Shown: positions 1 to 8,266, counted from the stretch's first letter. The stretch is DNA of 64,000 nt from Bog-756 sp963756515 (GCA_963756515.1 CAVWNV010000011.1:434001-498000); one strand, 5' to 3'. A program made the numbers and translations. The notes: a model not told the origin generated them from the sequence alone.

Positions 1-340
1 GGAGCAACGGCAGCGGCACGGCCGACCCGACGTGGCCGCCATCGGATATACCTGGCTCGACCCGACGGCCCAGCGGAGCCCGATCAACACCGAAGCCAAA
101 CTGTTGATGATGGCCCACGCCTTCGACCACTGGGGCGTCCGGGCCGTACGCATCCAGACCGACTCCCGCAACAGCCGATCGCGCCGGGCCATCGAGCGCC
201 TGGGTTGCTCGCTCGACGGCGTGATCCGCGCCGATCGGCCCGCCGCCGACGGCTCGGTACGGGACAGCGCTGTCTACTCCATGTTGGCCGAAGAGTGGCC
301 CGTTCACCGGCTCCGGCTGATGGACCGCCTGGCCCGCTGA
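1..340 (+). CDS. GNAT-family (RimJ/RimL-like) N-acetyltransferase, C-terminal part
   Basis: The frame is open from the left edge (codons start at base 2) to a TGA at 338-340, so about 112 C-terminal residues are seen and the real start lies upstream. The order IGYTWLDP, NTEAKLLMM.HAFD, VRIQTDSRNSRSR.AIERLG, then GVIRADR and DSAVYSML matches RimJ/RimL-type acetyltransferases. In that family the RSR.AIERLG stretch belongs to the acetyl-CoA-binding half, and the enzymes move an acetyl group from acetyl-CoA to an N-terminal or small-molecule amine. The substrate cannot be told from this fragment. No codon- or base-composition break marks its end, and 144 bp without visible signals separate it from the next gene. 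Confidence 0.8.
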   Translation, partial: EQRQRHGRPDVAAIGYTWLDPTAQRSPINTEAKLLMMAHAFDHWGVRAVRIQTDSRNSRSRRAIERLGCSLDGVIRADRPAADGSVRDSAVYSMLAEEWPVHRLRLMDRLAR

Positions 341-484
341 ACGCCCGCCGAGACCACGGGTCCCCGGCAGGGATGAGCGCTAAAGCTCCTCCACCGATCG
401 GTCGATACCCACCCCGAGGAGGTAGGGGCGATCCGTCGTGGTCTCCGGTGAGCCGGAGGCGATCGAGTTCGGATCCATCTGTGA

Positions 485-2149
485 ATGATCACGCACACCT
501 GGTTTCCGGTTGCGATCGTGGCCCTGCTAGCGGCGGCCCTGGTGGGACGACGGCGTGGTGCTCGGCCCCCGGCCACGGTGCCACGGTCGGTACCCCTGGT
601 GGTGGCGTCGCTGGTGACGGCCTCGTGTGCCCTGGTCGGCGTCGGGGTAGCAGGAACCCTGGGTGCCACCGCCACCGCCAATCCAGCCCCTCAAGGCCGG
701 CTCCCCCACAGTGAGGACGGCAGCACCAAGCCCATCGTGGGCATGGCCACCACCTCGGACGGAGGGGGCTACTGGCAGGTGGCCTCCGACGGCGGGGTCT
801 TCAGCTTCGGCGATGCCGCCTTCTACGGCTCGACCGGCAATATCCGTCTCAACAAGCCCATCGTGGGCATGGCCGCCACCCATGATGCCAAGGGCTACTG
901 GCTGGTGGCCTCCGACGGCGGGATCTTCACCTTCGGCGACGCCGGCTACTACGGCTCGACCGGCAACATCCACCTCAATCAGCCCATCGTGGGCATGGCC
1001 GCCACCGGCGACGGACTCGGGTACTGGCTGGTGGCCTCCGACGGTGGGATCTTCAGCTTCGGTGACGCCGTCTTCCACGGCTCGACCGGCAACATCCACC
1101 TCAATCAGCCCATCGTGGGCATGGCCGCCACGTCGGACGGCGGGGGCTACTGGCTGGTGGCCTCCGACGGTGGGATCTTCACCTTCGGCGACGCCGTCTT
1201 CCACGGCTCGACCGGCAACATCCGTCTCAACCGGCCCATCGTGGGCATGGCCGCCACCGGCGACGGACTCGGGTACTGGCTGGTGGCCTCCGACGGTGGC
1301 ATCTTCGCCTTCGGCGACGCCACGTTCCTCGGCTCGATGGGCGGAACGACGCTCAACGCCCCGATGGTCAGCATCTCGGCCCACCGGCCCGGCACCGGCT
1401 ACTGGACCGTGTCCAGCGACGGGGGCCTGTTCAGCTTCGGCGGCGCCCCGTTCCTCGGCTCGCTGGTCAACCCGGTGTCGGCCGGCAGCCAGGCCCTCGG
1501 CAACCCCGCGGCCAATGTGCCACCGTCGCCGAATTTCCTGAATTCGTGCTACCCCCACACCACCGACGCCACCTGCACATCACTGGTGATCCAGGCCACG
1601 ACCAACGCTCGGGCCGCAGAGGGCCTGGGGTCGATGGCGCTTCCCACCAACTTCGCCTCCCTGACCCCGGCCGAGCAGTTGTTCGTGATCACCGACATCG
1701 AACGGGTCGACCGGGGTCTGGCTCCGTTCATGGGCCTCGTCGGCACCTACAGCACCGACGCCCTGGCCGGTGCCGAAGCCAACGGGGATCCGAGCCCGAC
1801 GGCGGTGCCGGCCGGAGACCACGTCATCGCCTGGGCCAGCAACTGGGCGGAGAACGGCAACCCCCTGGGCTCCAACTACTTCTGGATGTACGACGACGGA
1901 CTCGACAGCGGCAACATCGACTGCACGGCCACCAACCAGTCCGGCTGCTGGGGGCACCGCGACAACATCCTCTCCCTTTCCAACTATCAGGCTCAGTACG
2001 GAGGCACCCTCCTGATGGGTGCCGGCGAAGCCTACGGAACCACCGGGACCGGGTGGGAGTCCGACGCCGAGCTGATGGTGTTGGCCTCGGGTACCGTGCC
2101 CCCGCTCAGCTATACCTGGGCCCAAGCTGTTGCCGCGGGGGCGGGATAG
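485..2149 (+). CDS. secreted protein: six 42-residue DGGIF/FGDA repeats plus CAP-like C-terminal domain
   Basis: Protein of 554 residues from ATG 485. GTG 578 is an in-frame alternative that would begin exactly at a clean signal peptide (PRSVPLVV..., cleavage likely after ATA near residue 64), and neither start has a strong ribosome site. Residues 83-334 are six tandem 42-residue repeats of the type PIVGMAAT.D..GYWLVASD followed by GGIF.FGDA.F.GSTGN, encoded by about 756 bp of 126-bp DNA repeats; such repeats probably fold as beta-propeller blades. Residues about 350-554 resemble a CAP/SCP-type domain, with the landmarks LTPAEQLFVI, ERVDRG, WMYDDG and SGCWGHRDNIL. Function is unknown; an exported wall-associated or ligand-binding role is inferred. 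It appears monocistronic. Confidence 0.75.
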   Translation: MITHTWFPVAIVALLAAALVGRRRGARPPATVPRSVPLVVASLVTASCALVGVGVAGTLGATATANPAPQGRLPHSEDGSTKPIVGMATTSDGGGYWQVASDGGVFSFGDAAFYGSTGNIRLNKPIVGMAATHDAKGYWLVASDGGIFTFGDAGYYGSTGNIHLNQPIVGMAATGDGLGYWLVASDGGIFSFGDAVFHGSTGNIHLNQPIVGMAATSDGGGYWLVASDGGIFTFGDAVFHGSTGNIRLNRPIVGMAATGDGLGYWLVASDGGIFAFGDATFLGSMGGTTLNAPMVSISAHRPGTGYWTVSSDGGLFSFGGAPFLGSLVNPVSAGSQALGNPAANVPPSPNFLNSCYPHTTDATCTSLVIQATTNARAAEGLGSMALPTNFASLTPAEQLFVITDIERVDRGLAPFMGLVGTYSTDALAGAEANGDPSPTAVPAGDHVIAWASNWAENGNPLGSNYFWMYDDGLDSGNIDCTATNQSGCWGHRDNILSLSNYQAQYGGTLLMGAGEAYGTTGTGWESDAELMVLASGTVPPLSYTWAQAVAAGAG

Positions 2150-2330
2150 GCCCCTCTCAACGTCAGGTCCCAACCCCCCCCGGGGCCCCGACGCCACGAG
2201 AAGGACCTTCCCGACCCCGCCGGCAACCCTGTCCACTTCCACGAGGCAGCCGGACACCCACCAACCGGTCGGTACCGGACGCCCGGCCGATCCGGCCGAG
2301 GGTCACTCCGTGCGTGGAGGGGACGGGGCA

Positions 2331-2352
2331 GGGATTCCTCTGACAGAATCCC
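2331..2352. promoter_or_regulatory. perfect inverted repeat, candidate Rrf2 operator
   Basis: GGGATTC (2331-2337) and GAATCCC (2346-2352) form a perfect 7-bp inverted repeat around an 8-bp spacer, ending 4 bp before the GTG start of the Rrf2 regulator. Such a position fits autorepression, or a hairpin covering the ribosome site. The site is seen directly; its role is inferred. Confidence 0.45.
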
Positions 2353-2356
2353 CTGT

Positions 2357-2812
2357 GTGTACATCTCAGCCAAAGTGGACTACGCGGTTCGGGCGCTGTG
2401 CACCCTGGCCGACGCGGACGGACGGCCGGTCACGGCGGAGTCCCTGGCTCTGTCCCAGGGCCTTCCGGCCAAATTCCTCGAAAGCATCCTGAACGACATG
2501 CGCCGGGCCGGGCTGTTGCTCAGCCAGCGGGGTGCCGACGGCGGCTACCGGCTGGCCCGTCCGGCGGAGTCGATTACGGTCGCCGAGGTCATCCGCCCCC
2601 TGGACGGGCCGTTGGCGGAGGTGCGGGGGCTCCGGCCCGAGGCCGCCACCTACGACGGACCGGCCGAGCGGCTCCAGGATGTATGGGTGGCGGTTCGGGC
2701 CAGTCTGCGGTCGGTGCTCGAGTTCGTGACCATCGGTGACATCGTGTCGGGGAAGCTCCCACCCGCGGTGCACAAGCTGACCACCGACCCGGAGTCCTGG
2801 CTCTCCCACTGA
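2357..2812 (+). CDS. Rrf2-family transcriptional regulator
   Basis: Protein of 151 residues starting at GTG 2357 (MYISAKVDYAVRALCTLA). An N-terminal winged helix spans roughly residues 8-65, including the Rrf2 signature SQGLPAKFLESILNDMRRAG, followed by the wing (RGADGGYRLARP). Cluster-binding members such as IscR and NsrR carry three cysteines in the region around residues 90-110. Here that stretch (GLRPEAATYDGP) has none and the only cysteine is Cys15, so this is probably a member that senses without an Fe-S cluster. No Fe-S or cysteine-synthesis genes adjoin it, so the regulon is unknown apart from possible autoregulation through the inverted repeat just upstream. It converges on the YihY gene with a 6-bp gap. 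Confidence 0.85.
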   Translation: MYISAKVDYAVRALCTLADADGRPVTAESLALSQGLPAKFLESILNDMRRAGLLLSQRGADGGYRLARPAESITVAEVIRPLDGPLAEVRGLRPEAATYDGPAERLQDVWVAVRASLRSVLEFVTIGDIVSGKLPPAVHKLTTDPESWLSH

Positions 2813-2818
2813 CATCCG

Positions 2819-3820
2819 TCATCCGGCGCCCCCATCGGCGACCGTTCCGGCCGATGACACAACTTCGGGCGTCGTGGCGACGGTCGACTCGGGCGCCCGG
2901 GGCTCCCGCCGGAGCGACACGGGCCAGAGATGGCGGGTCAGCACCACGTTCGACTCGGCCGCCAGCACGGTGATCATGGCGCCGAGGGCGAGCCACCAGA
3001 TCAGCCCGAGGATGCTGGCGAAGGTGCCGTAGAGATTCGACAGGTGCCGCAGCTGATGGCTGACCAGTTGGGCTCCGACGAACTGCAGGAGGGTCCACCC
3101 CAGCCCCCCGATGACGGCGCCCGGCCACACGGAGCGCTCCCCGGGCGGGATCCGGACCAGGACGACGAACGCCGACCAGTACATCAGCACGTTCACCATC
3201 AGGGAGAGCACCAGTCCGACGGCGGCGGAGAACGGCCCCAACCGGCCGAATGCGCCCAGACCGGCCAGCGCTCCGCCGGCGATGAACCCCACCCCGAGGA
3301 CCACCAAGAACCCGGCGGCCCGTGGGATCCAGCGCCAGAAGGTGGGCAGGTCCCGACGGTCGATCCCCCAGACCACCACCATCATGGCCCGGGAGTCACG
3401 GCTCAATTTGGTGGCGCCATAGAGCAACCAGACCACCCCGACCACCAGGGCCAGCTGGTTGGGACCGGACAGTTGGTGCACGTTCTTCTTGAGGTCGGCG
3501 CCGAGCACCGGGAACTGGCGGAGGGCCGAGTTGATGATGTCATCCTGCAGACCGGGGTGGCCGCGGAAGAAGATACCGACCACCGTGAGCAGAACCAACA
3601 GCAAGGGGAAGATGGCGAGGAAGGCCGCATACGAGATCTGGGCCGACAGCCGGCCGGCCTGGTCGTCGGAGTACTTGTGCACCACCGCACTCGGGACGGC
3701 GGTCAGAGCATGGCGCTGTTGCCACCGGTCCAGGCGATCGGTGGCAACGGCCACGCCGTCTGTGAGCCGGGTCCGGACACCGGCCGGCGGTACCGGCGTC
3801 CCAGGTGGCTGTTCAGCCAC
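2819..3820 (-). CDS. YihY/BrkB-family inner-membrane protein
   Basis: Protein of 333 residues. After a basic N-terminus (to about residue 48) the sequence matches the YihY/BrkB family: SAQISYAAFLAIFPLLLVLL, then a hydrophilic loop (DDIINSALRQFPVLG), then five further hydrophobic segments including LVLSLMVNVLMYWSAFVVLV, and the family ending LYGTFASILGLIWWLALGAM. The family was once called ribonuclease BN, but it is an integral membrane family of uncertain transport or envelope function. The ATG overlaps the end of the acyl-CoA ligase gene by 8 bp, so the two are very likely co-transcribed from upstream of 5558. Confidence 0.85.
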   Translation of the reverse strand: MAEQPPGTPVPPAGVRTRLTDGVAVATDRLDRWQQRHALTAVPSAVVHKYSDDQAGRLSAQISYAAFLAIFPLLLVLLTVVGIFFRGHPGLQDDIINSALRQFPVLGADLKKNVHQLSGPNQLALVVGVVWLLYGATKLSRDSRAMMVVVWGIDRRDLPTFWRWIPRAAGFLVVLGVGFIAGGALAGLGAFGRLGPFSAAVGLVLSLMVNVLMYWSAFVVLVRIPPGERSVWPGAVIGGLGWTLLQFVGAQLVSHQLRHLSNLYGTFASILGLIWWLALGAMITVLAAESNVVLTRHLWPVSLRREPRAPESTVATTPEVVSSAGTVADGGAG

Positions 3821-5558
3821 CGACCAGGTGCTCCCGTCCGTGCCGCTCGAACTCGGCCCGCAGCGCCCGCCGGTCGTCCTCGTCCATCGGGACGTACTCC
3901 AGCGTCGTCCCCCGTCGCCGCAGTACCGGGTCGTCCCCGGCCCACCAGCCCTGGGCCCGGAGCGGACCCTTGGTCACCTTGCCGCTGGCCGTCTGGGGCA
4001 GGCCCTCGGTGATGCGCACGAAGGCCGGCACCCATTTGGTGCCGAGGTCGGGCTGATCGGCCAACAGGCGGCCGAACCCGTCGGGGTCGAAGACCCGACC
4101 CGGCAGCATCTCGAGCGCCGCCATGACCTGGTCCCCGGACCTCGGGTCGGGCACGGAGTAGACCGCCACCGTGGCCACCGCCGCGAACCGGTTCAGTACC
4201 CGCTCGATGGGGCCGGCGGTGAGATTCTCCGAATCGACCCGCATCCAGTCACCCCGCCGGCCGGCGAAGTAGAAGAATCCGGCCCCGTCGCGGTAGGCCA
4301 GGTCGCCCGTCCAGTACCAACCGTTCCGGGTCCGGGCCGCGTCGGCCTCGGGGTCGCCGTAGTAGCCCTCGAACCGGCCCGGACCGTCCCGGTTCACGAT
4401 CTCGCCCACGGCCAGGTCGCCGTTGGCCAGGCGGCCCGAGGCGTCGAACTCGGCCGATGGGCACTCGGCCAGGGTGTCCGGATCGAGGACGACCACATCC
4501 CCGGTGGGGCGCCCCAGGGACCCGGTTGGCGTGTCCGGGGTGCGACTGATGGCCACCCCGCCCTCGCTGGATCCGTATCCCTCGGTGAGCACGCAGCCGA
4601 ACCGCTGCTCGAACGCGGCCTGGTCGGCCACCGAGGCCTCGGTTCCGAAGCCCCTGACCAACGTGACGGTGGCGTCGTCGGCGGCTGGCGGAGTGGCCAG
4701 GACGTAGGCCAGGGCCTTGCCCACGTAGGTGAACGTGGTGGCTCCGTAGCGCCGGACGTCGGCGACGAAGCCCGACGCCGTGAAACGCCGGGCCAACGCC
4801 ACCGTGGCCCCGACGGCCAGCGCCGGCCCCCACAGCACCATCAGGGCGTTGCCGTGGAACAGCGGCATGGTGCAGTAGGCCACGTCGCTCCGGTCGAAGC
4901 CGTAGGCCGCCGCCGACACCTGGGCGATGGACGCCAAGCGTCCCTGGGTGCACTGCACGGCCTTGGGCGCCCCGGTGGTGCCCGACGTGAACAGCAAGAG
5001 GAAGAGGTCCCCGGCCATCGGTCGGGCCGACGAGACGATCGAACGCGGGTCGGCCGACCGGTGCGGCCGGAGGAGCGCCTCGTACCCGGGCCGATCCACG
5101 CGGATGACCCGGTCGGCCCCGACCCCGAGGTCGAGGCCGTCGAGCAGGTCGGCACCGTCGGCGTCGGTCACCACCAACCAACAGTCGGTTCGCCGGACGT
5201 CGCCGGCCAGGGCCTGGCCGCGTCGGGTGGGATTGATGCCTACCACGACAGCTCCGGTCAACGCCGCCGCGCCCAGCCAGAACAGGTACTCGGGGACATT
5301 GCCGAGGAGTATCCCGATGTGACGGGGACGACCGTCCTCCCCCTCGGACCCCGACAACGACAGCAACAGGTCGGCCCGGACCGCGCTGGCCGCCACTACC
5401 TGGCGCCAGGTCCATCGCTGGTCCTCGAACCGGAGTCCGAGGTGATCGTCGTCGGCCCGGGCCATCAGCAGGTCGGCGATGCTCGGCGTGCCGCCGGTGC
5501 CGGTGCCGGGTCCTTCGGCTCCGCTGGCGTCGTCGGTGCCGGTCGGGGCGGCCATCAC
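3813..5558 (-). CDS. acyl-CoA synthetase (FadD17-like fatty acid-CoA ligase)
   Basis: ANL-superfamily adenylating enzyme of 581 residues. The ATP-binding motif LLLFTSGTTGAPKAVQ lies at about 187-202, followed by the aromatic motif GYGSSEGG, the hinge region WYWTGDLAYRDGAG, and the C-terminal catalytic lysine motif LPQTASGKVTKGPLR. It is expected to activate a carboxylic acid as an acyl-adenylate and transfer it to coenzyme A. Overall organisation is closest to mycobacterial FadD17-type ligases; the chain length or steroid character of the substrate cannot be deduced. A slightly later ATG (codon 2) is equally possible. It is the promoter-proximal gene of a two-gene unit with the YihY protein. 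Confidence 0.88.
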   Translation of the reverse strand: MMAAPTGTDDASGAEGPGTGTGGTPSIADLLMARADDDHLGLRFEDQRWTWRQVVAASAVRADLLLSLSGSEGEDGRPRHIGILLGNVPEYLFWLGAAALTGAVVVGINPTRRGQALAGDVRRTDCWLVVTDADGADLLDGLDLGVGADRVIRVDRPGYEALLRPHRSADPRSIVSSARPMAGDLFLLLFTSGTTGAPKAVQCTQGRLASIAQVSAAAYGFDRSDVAYCTMPLFHGNALMVLWGPALAVGATVALARRFTASGFVADVRRYGATTFTYVGKALAYVLATPPAADDATVTLVRGFGTEASVADQAAFEQRFGCVLTEGYGSSEGGVAISRTPDTPTGSLGRPTGDVVVLDPDTLAECPSAEFDASGRLANGDLAVGEIVNRDGPGRFEGYYGDPEADAARTRNGWYWTGDLAYRDGAGFFYFAGRRGDWMRVDSENLTAGPIERVLNRFAAVATVAVYSVPDPRSGDQVMAALEMLPGRVFDPDGFGRLLADQPDLGTKWVPAFVRITEGLPQTASGKVTKGPLRAQGWWAGDDPVLRRRGTTLEYVPMDEDDRRALRAEFERHGREHLVGG

Positions 5559-5675
5559 CGCCCCGACGCTAGTGCCGCGACCGCCTCCCGACCGCGCCTA
5601 CCATCGGGGCGGCGCCGGGCACACCCGTGTCGGCGCGTCGGGCCGGCACGGCCCACCGAGCAGACGGGGAGATCC

Positions 5676-6059
5676 ATGGCAACAGGCACGGCATCCATCG
5701 ATATCGACGTTCCGGCCGAACAGGTCTGGACCGTGGTCGGCGACTTCGGCGGCATCGCCTCGTGGATGCCGGGGATCGAGTCATGCCGCGTCGAGGGCGA
5801 CCTTCGGATCATCGAGACCATGGGCATGACCATTTCGGAGCGGCTGGTGTCGAAGGACGATGCCGGCAGGACGTTGACCTACTCCATCGCCGAGGGCGCA
5901 CCGGTCGAGAGCCACGAGGCGGTCATCACCGTGAGCCCGAAGGGAGAGGCCGCCCAGGTGACCTGGGACGTGGAGGCCGCGCCCGACGAGATGGCCGATC
6001 TGATGGCGACCGTCTACCAGCAGGCGCTCGACGCGCTGAAGACCCACCTGGAGGGATGA
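5676..6059 (+). CDS. SRPBCC-family (START-like) protein
   Basis: Protein of 127 residues from ATG 5676, chosen because ACGGGGAG lies just upstream and the sequence starts directly with the first strand of a START-like fold (TASIDIDVPAEQVWTVVGDF). The pattern VWTVVGDFGGIASWMPGI, then a TYSIAEGAPVESHEAVITV central sheet and a long C-terminal helix (YQQALDALKTHLEG), is typical of polyketide-cyclase/dehydrase-like SRPBCC proteins that bind a hydrophobic ligand in a deep pocket. No catalytic residues can be assigned. The stop overlaps the start of a second SRPBCC gene (ATGA), so the two may act as a pair. It is divergent from the acyl-CoA ligase. Confidence 0.85.
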   Translation: MATGTASIDIDVPAEQVWTVVGDFGGIASWMPGIESCRVEGDLRIIETMGMTISERLVSKDDAGRTLTYSIAEGAPVESHEAVITVSPKGEAAQVTWDVEAAPDEMADLMATVYQQALDALKTHLEG

Positions 6060-6547
6060 CCGGGCCTGCGTCACCGCGGCCGGAGGTACCGCTGGGAAAG
6101 CGGTCCTGTCGGGTCACCGCCCGATCGGCCGCACCGGTGGAAGAGGTCTGGTCGCTCGTGGGCGAGGCGGGGCGATGGAAGGAGTGGTCGTTCCTCGACC
6201 GCTCGGACATCATCCGGTCCGGTGACCCGGCCCCGGACGGGGTCGGGGCGCTCCGGCGCTTCACCCGCTACGGGGTCGGATCGACCGAGGAGGTGGTGGC
6301 ATGGGAGCCTCCCCACCACCTGGCCTACTCGATCGTCAAGGGGTTCCCGGTACGGCACCATCGGGCCGATGTCGTATGCACATCTGACGGGCCCGGAACC
6401 ACGATCACGTGGTCGGCCACGTTCGACGAGCTGATCCCGGGCACGGGGCGCCTCATGATCGTGATCACCAGACGCCTGATCCGGGGGTTCGCCCGCGATG
6501 TGGCCCGCTACGCCGACCGACCAGGCCCCGCCGGCCGGATCCGGTAG
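6056..6547 (+). CDS. SRPBCC-family protein, second of a pair
   Basis: Protein of 163 residues starting at the ATG inside ATGA at 6056-6059, thus translationally coupled to the previous gene. START-like features: an RVTARSAAPVEEVWSLVGEA first strand and helix, then EEVVAWEPPHHLAYSIVKGF, TTITWSATFDELIPGTG and a C-terminal helix. Closest in style to polyketide-cyclase-like proteins that bind lipids or small hydrophobic molecules; the function is unknown. Its 3' end overlaps the convergent methyltransferase gene by 40 bp, so no terminator separates them. Confidence 0.82.
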   Translation: MTGPASPRPEVPLGKRSCRVTARSAAPVEEVWSLVGEAGRWKEWSFLDRSDIIRSGDPAPDGVGALRRFTRYGVGSTEEVVAWEPPHHLAYSIVKGFPVRHHRADVVCTSDGPGTTITWSATFDELIPGTGRLMIVITRRLIRGFARDVARYADRPGPAGRIR

Positions 6548-7290
6548 ACGATGAAGGTGGGGACCCCGAGCACCTCGCCCAACTCGTCGGGGAACCGACC
6601 GAGGGCTTCCTCCGAGGGTTGTGGCTCCACGACGCGCTCGATGGAGAAACCGGCCGTGGCGAAGGCGTCGACCACGGCCGAAAGTGGACGACGCCAGAAG
6701 TGCTGGGTGACCCGGACCCCGCCCTTGGTCCAGGTGTCGGACACCAGTTCGGTGTCGAAGTAGCCGCTCTGCTGATCGGGCATCGGGGGGCGGAACGGGT
6801 GGTCGAGCGAGACCACCACCCAACCGCCGGGACGCAGCACCGCGGCGAACGAACCGAGAGCCACCTCCCAGTCGCGCAGGTAGTGAAGGACCAGCGAACA
6901 CGTGATCCCGTCCATCGACGCCGGTTCGAGGTCGAGCGGCTGCGACAGGTCCGCCACCATGAACGTTCCCCGTCCCCCGCACCGACGCCGGGCCTGGTCG
7001 ACCATGGCCGGGCTCAGATCTACCCCCACCACCTCGGCTCCGTGGGCCAGCAGCCACTCGGACTGTGCCCCGGACCCGCAGCCGGCATCCAGCACGGTCC
7101 GGCCCCGGAGCGGTCGTGGCACCAGGGACCGGAGGGCCGGTCGCTCGAGCAGACCGTTGAACGGTCCATCGTCGGTCGTGGACGACCAGACCGGGGCGAG
7201 CCGGTCGAAGGCGGCCCGGGTGGCCGCGGTGTGCTCGGCCTGGCCCCGGGGTCGCTCGGCCTGGCCCCGGGGTCGCTCGGCATCCACCAT
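6508..7290 (-). CDS. class I SAM-dependent methyltransferase
   Basis: Protein of 260 residues starting at ATG 7290; longer in-frame starts exist, but this one directly precedes the family-like region. Motif I is VLDAGCGSGAQSEWLLAHGA, the acidic end of strand 2 is VVGVDLSPAMVDQA, and post-I/II elements ITCSLVLHYLRDW and VLRPGGWVVVSLDHPF follow, so it should bind S-adenosylmethionine. The substrate is unknown; the His-Pro-Phe stretch is common in small-molecule methyltransferases of the UbiE/type 11 class. Residues 5-18 contain a duplicated RPRGQAE, from a 21-bp tandem DNA repeat. The 3' end overlaps the convergent SRPBCC gene. Confidence 0.85.
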   Translation of the reverse strand: MVDAERPRGQAERPRGQAEHTAATRAAFDRLAPVWSSTTDDGPFNGLLERPALRSLVPRPLRGRTVLDAGCGSGAQSEWLLAHGAEVVGVDLSPAMVDQARRRCGGRGTFMVADLSQPLDLEPASMDGITCSLVLHYLRDWEVALGSFAAVLRPGGWVVVSLDHPFRPPMPDQQSGYFDTELVSDTWTKGGVRVTQHFWRRPLSAVVDAFATAGFSIERVVEPQPSEEALGRFPDELGEVLGVPTFIVYRIRPAGPGRSA

Positions 7291-7371
7291 CAAGTTCCTA
7301 CCACGCACCCGTCGACGCCCCGCCGAGGCCCGGGTCGTCATCCGTGCCCACGTCCGGCCCGGAACCGGGTC

Positions 7372-7400
7372 TTGACTTCCGCTCCGACAGACCGCATACT
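7372..7400 (+). promoter_or_regulatory. sigma70-type promoter of the ArsR-SRPBCC operon
   Basis: TTGACT (7372-7377) and CATACT (7395-7400) are separated by exactly 17 bp, matching the -35/-10 consensus at 5 of 6 and 4 of 6 positions. Transcription would begin around 7407, directly in front of ATG 7408. An inverted repeat CAACTT (7401-7406)...AAGTTG (7425-7430) sits at the start point and is a candidate ArsR operator. Seen in sequence; activity is inferred. Confidence 0.55.
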
Positions 7401-7407
7401 CAACTTG

Positions 7408-7431
7408 ATGATTGAACAACTAGTAAGTTGA
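7408..7431 (+). other. possible 7-residue leader mini-ORF before the ArsR gene
   Basis: ATG 7408 opens a frame encoding MIEQLVS and a TGA at 7429-7431 that overlaps the TTG start codon of the ArsR gene (TTGA, 7428-7431). With the predicted transcription start at about 7407 this would be a leaderless mini-ORF that delivers ribosomes to the TTG start. Chance occurrence cannot be excluded. Confidence 0.3.
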
Positions 7432-7820
7432 ATACACAACTGGCCGACCCGTTGAGCAGCACCTTCGCCGCACTGGCCGATCCCACCCGTCGGGCCATCC
7501 TGGGCCGGTTGGCCGAGGGTCAGGCCACCGTGAACGAGCTGTCCGACCCGTTCGACGTGAGCGTCCAGGCCATCTCCAAGCACCTGAAAGTGCTGGAGCG
7601 GGCCGGGTTGATCAGCCGGAGCCGGCAGGCCCAGTTCCGTCCCTGCCGTTTCGAGGCCGAGTCCCTCGACTCGGCCGTCGACTGGATCCAACGCCACCGC
7701 CGGATCTGGGAGGAACGCTTCGACCAGCTCGAGCGGCATCTGCGGACACTGCAGCAACCAGCGGATCCGACCGAACCGATCCAAAAGACCGAACCGAACC
7801 AGAAGGAGCCATCGCCATGA
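7428..7820 (+). CDS. ArsR/SmtB-type winged-helix regulator
   Basis: Protein of 130 residues. The frame is closed by TGA at 7413-7415, so TTG 7428 is the only usable start before the conserved core. The signature STFAALADPTRRAILGRLAE, VNELSDPFDVSVQAISKHLK and VLERAGLISRSRQAQFRPC is the non-metal ArsR subgroup usually found directly before an AHSA1/SRPBCC gene. There are no metal-binding cysteine pairs. The C-terminus is a helical region and a Gln/Pro-rich tail. The gene overlaps the next by ATGA. Autoregulation through the inverted repeat at 7401-7430 is likely but inferred. Confidence 0.88.
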   Translation: MNTQLADPLSSTFAALADPTRRAILGRLAEGQATVNELSDPFDVSVQAISKHLKVLERAGLISRSRQAQFRPCRFEAESLDSAVDWIQRHRRIWEERFDQLERHLRTLQQPADPTEPIQKTEPNQKEPSP

Positions 7821-8266
7821 CCAACAGCCAGACCAACCTGGGGGAGCTCACCTACACCCGCACGTGGGACGCACCGCGCCAACTGGTGTTCGAGTGCATG
7901 ACCACCCCCGAGCATCTGACCCACTTCTGGGGACCGACCGGAGTGAGCACCCCCATCGAGACCATCACCATCGATCTGCGACCCGGCGGTGTGTTCGAGA
8001 CCGTCATGGTCAACGACGCCGACGGAAGTTCCTTCACGTCCCGTGGCGTCTATGTCGAGATCGACCCGCCCAACAAGTTGGTCTGGTCCGAAGAGGACGT
8101 CGAGGGTGGGATGACCACCTCGATCACGTTCACCGACCTCGGGGACGGCCGCTGCGAGACCGTCGCCCACCAGACCAACGTGCCCGAGATGTTCCGCTCA
8201 CCCGAGGCGCAGGCCGGGATGCAGTCCAGTTTCGATCGGATGGCCGCCTACCTAGCCACCCTCTGA
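7817..8266 (+). CDS. AHSA1/SRPBCC-domain protein
   Basis: Protein of 149 residues coupled to the ArsR gene by ATGA at 7817-7820. It carries the activator-of-Hsp90-homology-1-like START fold: LTYTRTWDAPRQLVFECMTT, PEHLTHFWGPTGVS, RPGGVFETVMV, PNKLVWSEED, ITFTDLGDGRC and the C-terminal helix MQSSFDRMAAYL. ArsR-AHSA1 pairs are very common in actinobacteria, and ligand binding is assumed from the fold; the actual ligand is unknown. The gene is followed by a GC-rich hairpin and then by a convergent amidohydrolase gene. Confidence 0.87.
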   Translation: MTNSQTNLGELTYTRTWDAPRQLVFECMTTPEHLTHFWGPTGVSTPIETITIDLRPGGVFETVMVNDADGSSFTSRGVYVEIDPPNKLVWSEEDVEGGMTTSITFTDLGDGRCETVAHQTNVPEMFRSPEAQAGMQSSFDRMAAYLATL

